Assembly: GCA_031256435.1 (NCBI GenBank)
Contig: JAIRQO010000041.1
Coordinates: 1-33,367 of the forward strand
Source: Cellulomonadaceae bacterium
Lineage (GTDB): Bacteria; Actinomycetota; Actinomycetes; Actinomycetales; Cellulomonadaceae
Length of the DNA: 33,367 nt
Direction: 5' to 3'
Part shown: in pieces, positions 23,543 to 31,733 of the stretch
Numbering within the stretch: position 1 is the stretch's first letter
Layout: each line of letters starts with the position of its first letter
The notes under the pieces: model-generated
Seen by the model: the letters and a program-made list of their open reading frames with translations, nothing else
Told to the model about the DNA's origin: nothing
Database searches by the model: none
Translations under genes and position numbers: made by a program

Positions 23543-25297
23543 ATGCTGTTCAAACTGGCCCGTACCTACCTTCGGCCGTACTTTGGTGCGGTTGCTCTCC
23601 TCATGGTGTTGCAACTTGTCCAAACACTCGCCTCGCTCTATCTTCCGTCCCTGAACGCCGCCATTATCGATAACGGTGTCACCCAGGGCGATGTGGGCTA
23701 CATCTGGTCCACCGGCGGCAGGATGCTCATTGTGTCCATCGCACAGGTGATCTGCTCCATCATTGCCGTGTTCCTCGGAGCCCGGGCCGCAATGAGTTTT
23801 GGGCGGGATCTTCGTCATGACCTCTTTGACAAAGTACAGGCGTTCTCTGAACGGGACGTAGGCAAGTTTGGAGCACCCTCGCTCATCACCCGCACCACTA
23901 ATGACGTGCAGCAAGTCCAAATGGTGGTGTTCATGTTCTTCACCATCATGATCATGGCTCCCATGATGCTCATCGGTGGCCTCATCATGGCCATGCGTGA
24001 GGACGTGGAACTCTCAGCGCTCCTGCTGGTGATTGTTCCGGTGCTCGGCATCTCCATGGGCCTGATCATGTGGCGCATGATGCCGTACTTCCAATCCATG
24101 CAAGGCAAAATTGACAACATCAACGGCGTTCTGCGCGAGCAGATCACGGGTATGCGCGTGATTCGAGCCTTTGTCCGGGAGCGGACCGAGGAAGAGCGTT
24201 TTGATCTGGCTAACACGGATCTGTTCAAAACCCAATTGGCCACCGGGCGCCTCATGGCCTTGGCCTTCCCCGTAGTGATGCTGGTGATGAACCTTTCCAG
24301 CGTCTCCGTGATTTGGTTTGGTGGACACCGGATTGATTCTGGAGACATGCAGATTGGTCAGATGACAGCCTTCCTCACGTACCTCATGTACATCCTGATG
24401 GCTGTGATGATGAGCACCATGATGATGATCATGGTTCCTCGTGCTGCCGTGGCGGCGGATCGTATTGGTGCCGTGTTTGACCGGAAGATTTCCGTGGTGG
24501 AGCCGTCCAATCCCCCGGCGCTTGCCAGTTTCAGCAACGGGAACGGACCCACAGGTAAACTCCGTTTTGACAATGTGGAATTCCGGTACCCGGGCGCTGA
24601 CGCACCCGTACTGAGCGATGTCAGTTTCACCGCCGCCCCCGGAACCACTACGGCCATCATCGGGTCCACCGGTTCCGGGAAAACCACCCTTCTTGGCCTC
24701 ATTCCGCGGTTGGCGGACGCCACCGCTGGGGACATCTTTGTGGATGACATCAACATCAAGGACATGGCCACCGCTGACTTGTGCTCCATCATTGGACTGG
24801 TTCCCCAGAAGGCGTATCTGTTCAGCGGGACCGTGGCAAGTAACCTGCAGTTCGGCAAGCATGACGCCACCGACGATCAAATGTGGCAAGCCCTGGAAGT
24901 AGCACAAGCCAAGGACTTCATTGAGGCACTGCCAGACAAACTAGAGGCCGAGGTGGCCCAGGGCGGAACCACTTTCTCGGGAGGCCAACGTCAACGCCTA
25001 GCCATCTCACGCGCCGTGGTGCGCGAGCCCAAGATCTACCTCTTTGATGACAGTTTCTCCGCCCTGGATTACTCCACGGACGCCAAACTCCGAGCCGCAC
25101 TGAAGCCACGCACGCGAGACGCCGTGGTGATCGTTGTGGCCCAGCGCGTGTCCACCATCAAGGACGCGGACAACATCCTGGTACTAGAACACGGACGAAT
25201 AGTGGGTGAAGGTACCCACCAAGAACTCTTGGACGGCAACGAGACGTACCAGGAAATTGTCTCTTCCCAGATGTCCCTCGAGGAGGCCCAGCAATGA
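23543..25297 (+). CDS. ABC exporter half-transporter, permease-ATPase with degenerate catalytic site
   Basis: A 584-residue exporter: six membrane segments in the first ~300 residues (beginning YFGAVALLMVLQLVQTLASL), then an ATPase domain. Walker A is GSTGSGKT (374-381), Q-loop VPQKAYLFSGTV and signature TFSGGQRQR (Ser479). Walker B is IYLFDDSFSALD, with Asp503 in place of the catalytic Glu. The H-loop His is Gln534 (VVAQRVST). These two changes mark the degenerate site of heterodimeric exporters such as LmrCD, BmrCD and TM287/288. The start has AAGGA six bases upstream. The stop overlaps the next start (ATGA), so the two halves are probably made together. The substrate is unknown; drug or lipid export is typical. 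Confidence 0.9.
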   Translation: MLFKLARTYLRPYFGAVALLMVLQLVQTLASLYLPSLNAAIIDNGVTQGDVGYIWSTGGRMLIVSIAQVICSIIAVFLGARAAMSFGRDLRHDLFDKVQAFSERDVGKFGAPSLITRTTNDVQQVQMVVFMFFTIMIMAPMMLIGGLIMAMREDVELSALLLVIVPVLGISMGLIMWRMMPYFQSMQGKIDNINGVLREQITGMRVIRAFVRERTEEERFDLANTDLFKTQLATGRLMALAFPVVMLVMNLSSVSVIWFGGHRIDSGDMQIGQMTAFLTYLMYILMAVMMSTMMMIMVPRAAVAADRIGAVFDRKISVVEPSNPPALASFSNGNGPTGKLRFDNVEFRYPGADAPVLSDVSFTAAPGTTTAIIGSTGSGKTTLLGLIPRLADATAGDIFVDDINIKDMATADLCSIIGLVPQKAYLFSGTVASNLQFGKHDATDDQMWQALEVAQAKDFIEALPDKLEAEVAQGGTTFSGGQRQRLAISRAVVREPKIYLFDDSFSALDYSTDAKLRAALKPRTRDAVVIVVAQRVSTIKDADNILVLEHGRIVGEGTHQELLDGNETYQEIVSSQMSLEEAQQ

Positions 25298-27378
25298 GCA
25301 ACTCCAGACCAGCACCAGCCGGCGGCGGACGAGGACCCGGAGGGGGCGGCGGAGGCGGCCCCTTCGGCGCAGGGCGCGGCGCACCCGTAGCCAAAGCCCA
25401 AGATTTTGGCGGAACCATCAAACGCCTTTTGGAGGTCATGAAGCCCGAGCGTCTCCGGCTCTCGGCCATGGTTATTCTGGGCATCGTTTCCGTGACCCTA
25501 TCCGTGATGGGACCCCGCATCCTGGGGCACGCCACCAACGTGCTCTTTGAAGGGGTCATCGGCAAGATGCTTGCCGCCCAAGGTGTTCCTGCGGGCACGC
25601 CCATGGAACAGGTTCTTGCCGGAATGCGTGACAGCGGCCAAGCCGGAATGAAGCAAATGGCGGACATGATTGCCGGAATGGACGGCATTGTGGTGGGCCA
25701 AGGGGTGAACTTCACCCGCCTGGGCCAGATCATCATGGTGGTGGTGGGCCTCTACGTGGCCAGCTTCCTGGCTGGATGGATCCAGAACCGCATCATGACC
25801 CAAGCCGTTCAGAACACCATGCGTCGCCTGCGCAACAACATTGAAGAAAAGCTCAACCGCGTCCCCTTGAGCTACATTGACCAGCACCAACGCGGTGACA
25901 TCCTCTCGCGCGTGACCAATGACATTGACAACGTGGCCCAAACCACCACGCAGACCTTCTCGCAACTCATCACCTCAGCGCTCACCGTGGTGGGAGTACT
26001 GGCTATGATGTTCTGGATCTCCTGGATTCTGGCCCTCATTGCCCTGGTGACCGTGCCCCTGTCCGTCTTTGTGGTGACGCGCATTGCCAAGAAGTCCCAG
26101 CCGCAGTTTGTGGAACAGTGGGCTGCTACCGGGCGCCTCAACGCACACATCGAGGAAATGTACACGGGCCATGACCTAGTCAAGGTGTACGGACAGCAGG
26201 CTGCGAGCGCCGAGAAGTTTGCGCAAGAAAACGGGGCACTCTTTGAGGCGTCCAACAAGGCGCAGCGCATCTCGGGAACCATCCAACCCGTCATGGGCTT
26301 CATCTCCAACTTGAACTACGTGATGATCGCTGTGGTGGGTGGCCTACGGGTGGCTCACGGGCAGCTGTCCATTGGTGATGTTCAAGCGTTCATCCAGTAT
26401 TCACGGCAGTTCACCCAGCCGCTGAGCCAGATTGCCTCCATGATGAACCTCCTGCAATCCGGAGTAGCATCAGCCGAGCGCGTCTTTGAGTTACTTGATG
26501 CTCCCGAGCAGAGCGCTGATCCGGCTGACCCCGCCACCCTCGCCACGGTTCAAGGCCGGGTGGAGTTCAGTCACGTCAAATTCCAGTACGTGCCGGACAA
26601 GCCCCTCATCACAGACCTCAACTTGGTGGCAAACCCTGGTGACACGGTGGCCATTGTGGGACCCACGGGCGCCGGCAAAACCACGCTGGTGAACTTGCTC
26701 ATGCGGTTCTACGAGATTGATTCCGGCACCATCACGCTGGATGGAGTGGACACTCGCACCATGACGCGTGATGATCTGCGCGATTGCGTGGGCATGGTCC
26801 TCCAGGACACGTGGCTCTTCAAGGGCACCATCCGCGAAAACCTGATGTACGGCGTCCAAGGTGACATCCCGGAAGAGAAGTTCCTCGATGCCACACAAGC
26901 CTGCCACGTGGATCCGTTTGTCCGGACTCTGCCGGACGGCTATGACACCATGCTCGACGATTCTGGTGGCTCCCTCTCCGTAGGTGAGAAGCAACTCTTG
27001 ACCATCGCGCGGGCCTTCCTCTCCTCGCCGGACATTCTGGTGTTGGACGAGGCCACCTCCTCGGTGGACACCCGCACCGAGGTCCTGGTCCAGCAGGCCA
27101 TGAACGCGTTGAGAAGCGGGCGGACGTCCTTTGTGATCGCCCACCGCCTGTCCACCATTCGTGACGCTGACACCATTGTGGTCATGGAAGACGGTGACAT
27201 TGTGGAAACGGGCAACCATGACTCGCTCCTTGCCGACGGCGGAGCCTATGCACGGTTGTACCAATCCCAGTTTGATGCCCCAGCCATTGCCACCGAGGCC
27301 GCACAACCTCCGGACCCGGCTGCTGCCGTGATCCGTGAGGTGGCAGCAAACACGGGCAGTATTCGACGTTCTGCATGA
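25294..27378 (+). CDS. ABC exporter half-transporter, permease-ATPase with consensus Walker B
   Basis: A 694-residue partner of the preceding gene. A Gly/Arg-rich cytoplasmic tail (residues 8-30) precedes six membrane segments; the loop after the first segment is long and methionine-rich (about residues 90-140). The ATPase domain has Walker A GPTGAGKT (456-463), Q-loop LQDTWLFKGT, signature LSVGEKQ (561-567, not LSGGQ), Walker B LVLDEATSS (Asp585, Glu586) and H-loop IAHRLST (His617). Thus it supplies the working Walker B and His, plus the altered signature that completes the degenerate site with the first subunit. The pair should form one asymmetric exporter. ATGA overlaps link it to genes on both sides. 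Confidence 0.92.
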   Translation: MSNSRPAPAGGGRGPGGGGGGGPFGAGRGAPVAKAQDFGGTIKRLLEVMKPERLRLSAMVILGIVSVTLSVMGPRILGHATNVLFEGVIGKMLAAQGVPAGTPMEQVLAGMRDSGQAGMKQMADMIAGMDGIVVGQGVNFTRLGQIIMVVVGLYVASFLAGWIQNRIMTQAVQNTMRRLRNNIEEKLNRVPLSYIDQHQRGDILSRVTNDIDNVAQTTTQTFSQLITSALTVVGVLAMMFWISWILALIALVTVPLSVFVVTRIAKKSQPQFVEQWAATGRLNAHIEEMYTGHDLVKVYGQQAASAEKFAQENGALFEASNKAQRISGTIQPVMGFISNLNYVMIAVVGGLRVAHGQLSIGDVQAFIQYSRQFTQPLSQIASMMNLLQSGVASAERVFELLDAPEQSADPADPATLATVQGRVEFSHVKFQYVPDKPLITDLNLVANPGDTVAIVGPTGAGKTTLVNLLMRFYEIDSGTITLDGVDTRTMTRDDLRDCVGMVLQDTWLFKGTIRENLMYGVQGDIPEEKFLDATQACHVDPFVRTLPDGYDTMLDDSGGSLSVGEKQLLTIARAFLSSPDILVLDEATSSVDTRTEVLVQQAMNALRSGRTSFVIAHRLSTIRDADTIVVMEDGDIVETGNHDSLLADGGAYARLYQSQFDAPAIATEAAQPPDPAAAVIREVAANTGSIRRSA

Positions 27379-28199
27379 CCATCATCCCCATCGGCACGCC
27401 TGATGATGAGCGCCTGAGCGATTACACCGATCTCAAAGACGTTCACCTGCGATCCGTGCGGGAACCCGCCGAGGGGCTTTATATGGCGGAGTCCTCAGCG
27501 GTGATTCGACGAGCATTGGCGGCGGGCCACCGGCCACGGTCCTTGCTCATGGCGGAGAAGTGGTTGGATTCCCTGGCGGATGTCCTGGCTGATCCCGGGC
27601 TCATCCCCCCGGATACGCCCGTGTTTGTGGCATCCGAACCGGTACTCCAGGACATCACCGGATTCCATCTGCATCGTGGAGCCTTGGCGGCCATGCATCG
27701 GCCCGCACTGCCCTCCGTGGCCGAAGTACTTGCGGGTGGTGGCCAGGCTGCACGGAGAATCGCGATCCTCGAGGACATTGTGGATCACACCAACGTGGGG
27801 GCTGCGTTCCGCAGCGCCGCTGCCCTGGGGTTTGATGCCGTGCTCATCACCCCCCGATGTGCCGATCCGTTGTATCGCCGCAGCGTGCGTGTGTCCATGG
27901 GGACGGTTTTCCAGGTACCGTGGACCAGGCTCACCACCTGGCCCGGCGGCATGGCTGAACTCCAGGATGCCGGGTTTGTGGTGGCCGCTCTAGCACTGAG
28001 CGATCAGTCCGTCACGCTCGACGAATTTGCGGCGAACCCGCCGGAGAAACTCGCCGTGGTCCTCGGCACTGAAGGTGATGGCCTGGCACCGCGAACGTTG
28101 CACGCCGCCGATGTCACCGTGCGCATTCCCATGGCCGGAGGCGTAGATTCGCTGAATGTGGCCGCCGCCAGCGCCGTAGCCTTCTGGGCCCTGCGATAG
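27375..28199 (+). CDS. TrmH/SpoU-family RNA 2'-O-methyltransferase
   Basis: A 274-residue SPOUT methyltransferase. An N-terminal substrate-binding region with EGLYMAESSAVIRRAL precedes the catalytic domain with the three SpoU motifs: DHTNVGAAFRSAAALG (motif 1), VVLGTEGDGL (motif 2) and IPMAGGVDSLNVAAASAVAFW (motif 3). The Arg and Asn of these motifs are the usual active-site residues. It probably methylates ribose in rRNA or tRNA using S-adenosylmethionine; the exact target cannot be read from sequence. Its ATG overlaps the stop of the second ABC gene (ATGA), so it is co-expressed with the exporter. Whether this has functional meaning is unclear. Confidence 0.92.
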   Translation: MTIIPIGTPDDERLSDYTDLKDVHLRSVREPAEGLYMAESSAVIRRALAAGHRPRSLLMAEKWLDSLADVLADPGLIPPDTPVFVASEPVLQDITGFHLHRGALAAMHRPALPSVAEVLAGGGQAARRIAILEDIVDHTNVGAAFRSAAALGFDAVLITPRCADPLYRRSVRVSMGTVFQVPWTRLTTWPGGMAELQDAGFVVAALALSDQSVTLDEFAANPPEKLAVVLGTEGDGLAPRTLHAADVTVRIPMAGGVDSLNVAAASAVAFWALR

Positions 28200-28223
28200 A
28201 CTCCCGCGCGGGTGGGGAATGGT

Positions 28224-29156
28224 CTAGTGTCTGCGGCGGCGGGGGGCTCCGGTGTCGGCGCGGGCCATCCAGCGTGAGTCGATTTTCCCCACCACTAACG
28301 GGGTCCCAAACGCTGCGGTGAGGTTCTCATCCGTCATCACATCATCCAGCGTTCCGGCGGCGTGGACCTGCCCTTCGGCGAGCAGCAGCATGTGAGTGAA
28401 CCCGGGCGGAATCTCCTCCACATGGTGGGTGACCAGCACCATCACGGGCGAGGCCGCATCTCCGGCCAACCCGTCCAACGCCGCAACCAACTCTTCACGC
28501 CCGCCCAGGTCCAATCCAGCGCCTGGTTCATCCAGCAGAAGCAACTCCGGATCGGTCATCAGGGCGCGGGCAGCCTGAACACGTTTGCGCTCTCCCCCGG
28601 AAAGCGTTCCGTAGGTGCGCTCGGCCATCGCGTCCATCCCAAACACAGTCAGCAAGGCGTGGGCTCGGGCCACATCAACATCGCAGTACTGCTCGCGCCA
28701 ACGGCCCGTCACACCCCACGCGGCGGTGAGTACCACGTTGAGAACGGACTCGCCGAAGGGAAGATGATCCGCCAGGGCGATCGACGAAAGCCCGATGCGC
28801 TGCTGGAGATCGCGCACGTCAACACGTCCAAGGCGTTCACCCAGGACGTCTACCGTTCCGGAGGTGGGGAAACCACGCGCGGCGGCCAGCGTGATGGCCG
28901 TGGTTTTCCCGGCACCGTTGGGCCCAAAGATGAGCCATCGTTCACCGTCTCTCACCTGCCACTGCGGGATGTCCAGGATGGTGCGTCCACTGCGTTTGAC
29001 CACAACATCGCGGAACTCCAGCACCGTTGCACCCGTCACGTCAGCCACACCAGCGTCACGGGCCGCACCGCCATCACCAGCCACCACGTCATCACCAGCC
29101 AGCACGCCACCGGCCTCAGCAGGTTCAGGGTGGGGAACCGCATCATAGGAGGTCAT
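28224..29156 (-). CDS. ABC transporter ATP-binding protein (soluble subunit)
   Basis: A 310-residue lone ABC ATPase. A hydrophilic, Ala/Gly/Asp-rich N-terminal extension of about 45 residues precedes the domain. Walker A is FGPNGAGKTT, the signature TLSGGERKR, Walker B LLLLDEPGAGLD, and the H-loop LVTHHVEEI. The aromatic-loop region (FRDVVVKRSGRTILDIPQW) and the GFTHMLLL segment resemble YlmA/ModF-type ATPases. No permease gene is adjacent, so the transported substrate, or a non-transport role, is unknown. The ATG at 29156 has TAAGGT six bases upstream, readable either as a leaderless -10 or as a weak AAGG ribosome site. It is convergent with the TrmH-type gene across 24 bp. Confidence 0.88.
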   Translation of the reverse strand: MTSYDAVPHPEPAEAGGVLAGDDVVAGDGGAARDAGVADVTGATVLEFRDVVVKRSGRTILDIPQWQVRDGERWLIFGPNGAGKTTAITLAAARGFPTSGTVDVLGERLGRVDVRDLQQRIGLSSIALADHLPFGESVLNVVLTAAWGVTGRWREQYCDVDVARAHALLTVFGMDAMAERTYGTLSGGERKRVQAARALMTDPELLLLDEPGAGLDLGGREELVAALDGLAGDAASPVMVLVTHHVEEIPPGFTHMLLLAEGQVHAAGTLDDVMTDENLTAAFGTPLVVGKIDSRWMARADTGAPRRRRH

Positions 29157-29162
29157 GGGCGC

Positions 29163-29168
29163 ACCTTA
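29163..29168 (-). promoter_or_regulatory. Candidate -10 (or ribosome site) of the ABC ATPase gene
   Basis: The minus strand reads TAAGGT, six bases before ATG 29156. It fits the TANNNT-six bases-ATG layout seen at other genes here, but AAGG could also act as a ribosome binding site. Confidence 0.35.
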
Positions 29169-29255
29169 CGCACCATCGGACGCCGCACAGCACGCACCCC
29201 GCGTCAGAGGCGCCGAACACCCCGCCAGACGGACAGCCAGCACCCTTCACCGCCC

Positions 29256-29261
29256 TAGACT
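29256..29261 (+). promoter_or_regulatory. Candidate -10 element before a 41-codon ORF
   Basis: TAGACT lies exactly six bases before the ATG at 29268, the same layout as before the ferritin-like, adnA and DUF6912-like genes. It would produce a leaderless transcript that also covers the CYTH gene. Confidence 0.45.
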
Positions 29262-29267
29262 CCACCC

Positions 29268-29393
29268 ATGGAGCCTATGCGCGTGAGGACATTCACCAAC
29301 GACTATGACCTGCCGAAGTATCCCCGGCATCGCGCCGTAGCGGTGTCCACCAGGAGCATCGGGAACGATTGGCGAGCAAGGCAGGATCGGTGA
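29268..29393 (+). CDS. Candidate 41-residue small protein or leader peptide upstream of the CYTH gene
   Basis: The frame starts ATG GAG CCT ATG and ends in TGA seven bases before the CYTH ATG. It begins MEPMRVRTFTNDYDLPKYPR and is strongly basic. By my count 31 of 41 codons end in G or C, as expected for a real gene here. A TAGACT -10 candidate six bases before the ATG supports leaderless translation. Spacing suggests translational coupling to the CYTH gene, whose ribosome site (GGTGAG) overlaps the stop. I recognise no family. It could be chance: the stretch is short, and an opposite-strand frame overlaps it. Confidence 0.4.
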   Translation: MEPMRVRTFTNDYDLPKYPRHRAVAVSTRSIGNDWRARQDR

Positions 29394-29400
29394 GCACGGC

Positions 29401-30036
29401 ATGATCGACGAATCTGGCTTTGGAGACTTTGAGTTTGAACGGCGCTTCTTTGCCTGGGAGATTCCCCAGATCTACCGCGATTCACCCACGCTCATTGTCC
29501 AATCGTATTACCTGGCAGATGCCGGATATGCGCTGAGAGTTCGCGCCCTGGCAACTCAGGTAGACGCCAACCTTGATGAAGATTCGTGCGCGCGCACGGT
29601 ACTGCACCGGCATGCCGAGGAGATGAACTTTGCTTCCGTGACGGTCAAAGGACCGTCCACGGGTGGCACGCGGTATGAGGCCGAGCGTGACATCGATCCA
29701 CGCGTGGCCGTGGAACTCATGTCCCGGGGCGGAGCACCGATTGTGAAAACCCGTTATGCCGCGTGGATTGGGGCCGACGGGTGGTCCATTGATGTGTTTG
29801 GCGGAGACAACTGGCCGCTCATCATTGCCGAATGTGAGCGCGCTGGGCCCGTGACGGAACTGCAAATCCCGGACTTCTGCGTCACCGAACTCACCGACGA
29901 TTGGCGGTTTTCCAACGAATCGCTAGCCAACACGCCGTACTTGGGGTGGCGGGACGCGTATGAGCGGGAAATCGCCGCCACGGGCACGTCCTTCCGGCAA
30001 GATTTCGGCTCCAACTCCCGCATCACCGCGCCCTAG
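29401..30036 (+). CDS. CYTH-domain protein (triphosphate tunnel family)
   Basis: A 211-residue protein with the CYTH pattern. The opening motif is EFERRF, i.e. E-x-E-x-R where the usual form is E-x-E-x-K. Then come basic residues YALRVRA, VTVKGPSTGGTRYEAERDI and IVKTRYAAW, the strand WSIDVFGGDNWPLIIAECER and the closing VTELTDDWRFSNESLA. CYTH enzymes bind long phosphate groups in a tunnel and act as triphosphatases or adenylate cyclases; which reaction applies here is not clear. Length (about 200) fits a single domain without a fused CHAD domain. The ATG has GGTGAG six bases upstream. It stands directly after the candidate small ORF and before the two-component genes. Confidence 0.8.
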   Translation: MIDESGFGDFEFERRFFAWEIPQIYRDSPTLIVQSYYLADAGYALRVRALATQVDANLDEDSCARTVLHRHAEEMNFASVTVKGPSTGGTRYEAERDIDPRVAVELMSRGGAPIVKTRYAAWIGADGWSIDVFGGDNWPLIIAECERAGPVTELQIPDFCVTELTDDWRFSNESLANTPYLGWRDAYEREIAATGTSFRQDFGSNSRITAP

Positions 30037-30060
30037 TGTCATGACACAGTGCCATGACAC
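30037..30060. promoter_or_regulatory. Direct-repeat pair upstream of the response regulator gene
   Basis: TGTCATGACAC (30037-30047) and TGCCATGACAC (30050-30060) are 10/11 identical with start-to-start spacing of 13 bp, and a weaker third copy (CGCCATGAGCG) follows. The first unit contains the palindrome TGTCATGACA. OmpR-type regulators often bind such direct repeats before their own gene. The pair begins right after the CYTH stop. Confidence 0.4.
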
Positions 30061-30150
30061 CGCGCCGCAACGCCATGAGCGTGGTGCCGTAGCCAGCCTG
30101 GCGCGGCGTGCCTGAATCGCGGCCCGCCCACGGCGTGGGACAGTATGGCC

Positions 30151-30849
30151 ATGACGAAGACCACCATCCTCGTCGTCGAGGATGAACCCACCATTGCCAC
30201 CGCGGTGGCTCAACGTCTCGTCGCCGAGGGCTGGCATGTAGAAGTGGCCGGTGACGGCCTGACCGCCGTGGATGCTGCGGCGCGGTTGCAGCCTGACTTG
30301 ATTGTTCTTGACGTCATGCTCCCCGGCATTGACGGTTTGGAAGTCACCCGGCGCATTCACGCGCATTGGCCCACGCCCATTCTGATGCTCACTGCGCGGG
30401 ACGACGAAACGGACATGCTCATCGGTTTGGGAGTGGGGGCCGATGATTACATGACCAAGCCGTTCTCCATGCGTGAGTTGGTGGCCCGGTGCAAGGCGCT
30501 CCTTCGACGAGCGCAGCACACGGCAGCGGCTGGCCAGCGGGCGCAAGCACCTGTTCCCGTGGTGACCTTTGGGGATCTCGCCATTGACCAGGCGCAGCGC
30601 AGGGTTCACCGGGACGGCGAGGAAATCCACCTCACCCCCACCGAGTTTGACCTCCTGGTGATGCTCGCCGCCTCACCTCACACGGTGTTGACCCGCGAGA
30701 AGTTACTGGCCGAGGTGTGGGATTGGATTGACGCCTCGGGAACACGCACGGTGGATTCGCACATCAAAGCGCTACGCCGGAAGCTGGGAGCGGGCCTGAT
30801 TCGCACCGTCCATGGTGTGGGGTACGCGTTTGAGCCACCGAGCGAGTAA
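30151..30849 (+). CDS. OmpR/PhoB-family response regulator
   Basis: A 232-residue transcription regulator. The receiver domain starts TTILVVEDEPTIATAV, with phospho-acceptor Asp54 in VLDVMLPGIDG, the switch Thr in LTARDD, and Lys103 in MTKPFSMREL. An Ala/Gln-rich linker leads to a winged-helix DNA-binding domain (LTPTEFDLLVMLAASP...RTVDSHIKALRRKLG...RTVHGVGYAFE). I prefer ATG 30151 to 30145, because GACAGT, a possible weak -10, lies six bases before it and the receiver begins at once. Its stop shares a base with the kinase start (TAATG), so the pair is co-translated. Repeats upstream suggest autoregulation. The signal is unknown. Confidence 0.92.
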   Translation: MTKTTILVVEDEPTIATAVAQRLVAEGWHVEVAGDGLTAVDAAARLQPDLIVLDVMLPGIDGLEVTRRIHAHWPTPILMLTARDDETDMLIGLGVGADDYMTKPFSMRELVARCKALLRRAQHTAAAGQRAQAPVPVVTFGDLAIDQAQRRVHRDGEEIHLTPTEFDLLVMLAASPHTVLTREKLLAEVWDWIDASGTRTVDSHIKALRRKLGAGLIRTVHGVGYAFEPPSE

Positions 30850-31655
30850 TGGACGAGACGATTGAACTGGCGCCGCTGGGTGCTCTGCCGCAGGGTGCTC
30901 CTGTAGCCACTCCTGAGTCTGCTCCGGTTGCCGTTCCCGCTGGGATGCTTCCGCCAGTGCCCCGCAGCATCGACCCCACCAGCCGAGACCTCATTGCCAA
31001 CGTGTCCCATGAACTGCGCACACCAGTCACGGCACTCCAGGCGCAACTCGAAAACATGGCGGACGGGGTCACCCCGGCTACGCCAGCCACGCTTAACGCT
31101 GCGCTTGATCACACCGCTCGCCTGACGCGGCTCATCGCCTATCTCCTTGACCTATCCCGGCAGGACGCCGGAGCCTCCGGGTTGGACATGACCGTGATCC
31201 CCGTGGGTGATTTCCTGGAGGATTGCGCCCATGAACTCGCCATGACGGACGCCGCCAAGGACCTGCGGTACTTGGTGGAGGTGGCTCCCGATGATCTCAC
31301 GGTGGTGGCGGACGAGGAGCGCATCCGGCAGATCATTCTGAACCTAGTGACCAACGCCATCAAGCACTCGCCGCGCGGAGGACGCATCACCCTGGCAGCC
31401 CAGAGGACTCCGTGCAACACCGGAACGTGGGTGGACGTGAGCGATGAAGGCCCGGGCATCCCCGAGGAAGAACGCGCTCAAGTGTTTGAGCGCTTCAACA
31501 CGGGCTCGCGGCCCCGAGGAAGCGGAGGCACCGGCATCGGCTTGGCGATTGTGAGGTGGGCGGCTGAACTCCACGGAGGCACGGTGGAGGTGGTGGACGC
31601 CCCCGTGGGATCGGGCGCCACGGTGCGGTTGAGCCTGCCGGATCTGGCGGCATGA
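30849..31655 (+). CDS. Soluble histidine kinase partner of the response regulator
   Basis: A 268-residue kinase with the HisKA helix LIANVSHELRTPVTALQAQLE (phospho-acceptor His54), N-box QIILNLVTNAIKHSPRGG, G1 box VSDEGPGIPEEER, F-box VFERF and G2 box GGTGIGLAIVRWAAELHGG. All are intact, so it should be active. The N-terminus before HisKA is only ~45 residues of Pro/Ala-rich sequence. It has no membrane segment, HAMP, PAS or GAF domain, unlike most OmpR partners. It may receive a signal through another protein, or have lost a sensor domain. It overlaps the regulator stop as TAATG. Confidence 0.9.
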   Translation: MDETIELAPLGALPQGAPVATPESAPVAVPAGMLPPVPRSIDPTSRDLIANVSHELRTPVTALQAQLENMADGVTPATPATLNAALDHTARLTRLIAYLLDLSRQDAGASGLDMTVIPVGDFLEDCAHELAMTDAAKDLRYLVEVAPDDLTVVADEERIRQIILNLVTNAIKHSPRGGRITLAAQRTPCNTGTWVDVSDEGPGIPEEERAQVFERFNTGSRPRGSGGTGIGLAIVRWAAELHGGTVEVVDAPVGSGATVRLSLPDLAA

Positions 31656-31666
31656 GGCTGGCGGCG

Positions 31667-31696
31667 TAGGCCGGCCCAGCGAGCGGCCTGGGCCTA
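31667..31696. terminator. GC-rich hairpin between convergent genes
   Basis: TAGGCC pairs with GGCCTA, with a second GGCC/GGCC stem inside and one bulged base. It lies 12 bp after the kinase stop and before the convergent Rv3235-like gene. There is no T-run, so it is at best a weak bidirectional terminator. Confidence 0.35.
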
Positions 31697-31733
31697 GCCC
31701 GGAGCGCGGAGTGATCGTGGCCCACCGTGACCC

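Noticed and set aside
29268-30036. The 41-codon ORF as a frameshifted N-terminus of the CYTH protein
   Set aside because: The CYTH domain starts properly within the first residues of the 211-residue protein, with its own ribosome site; no missing part needs to be supplied.
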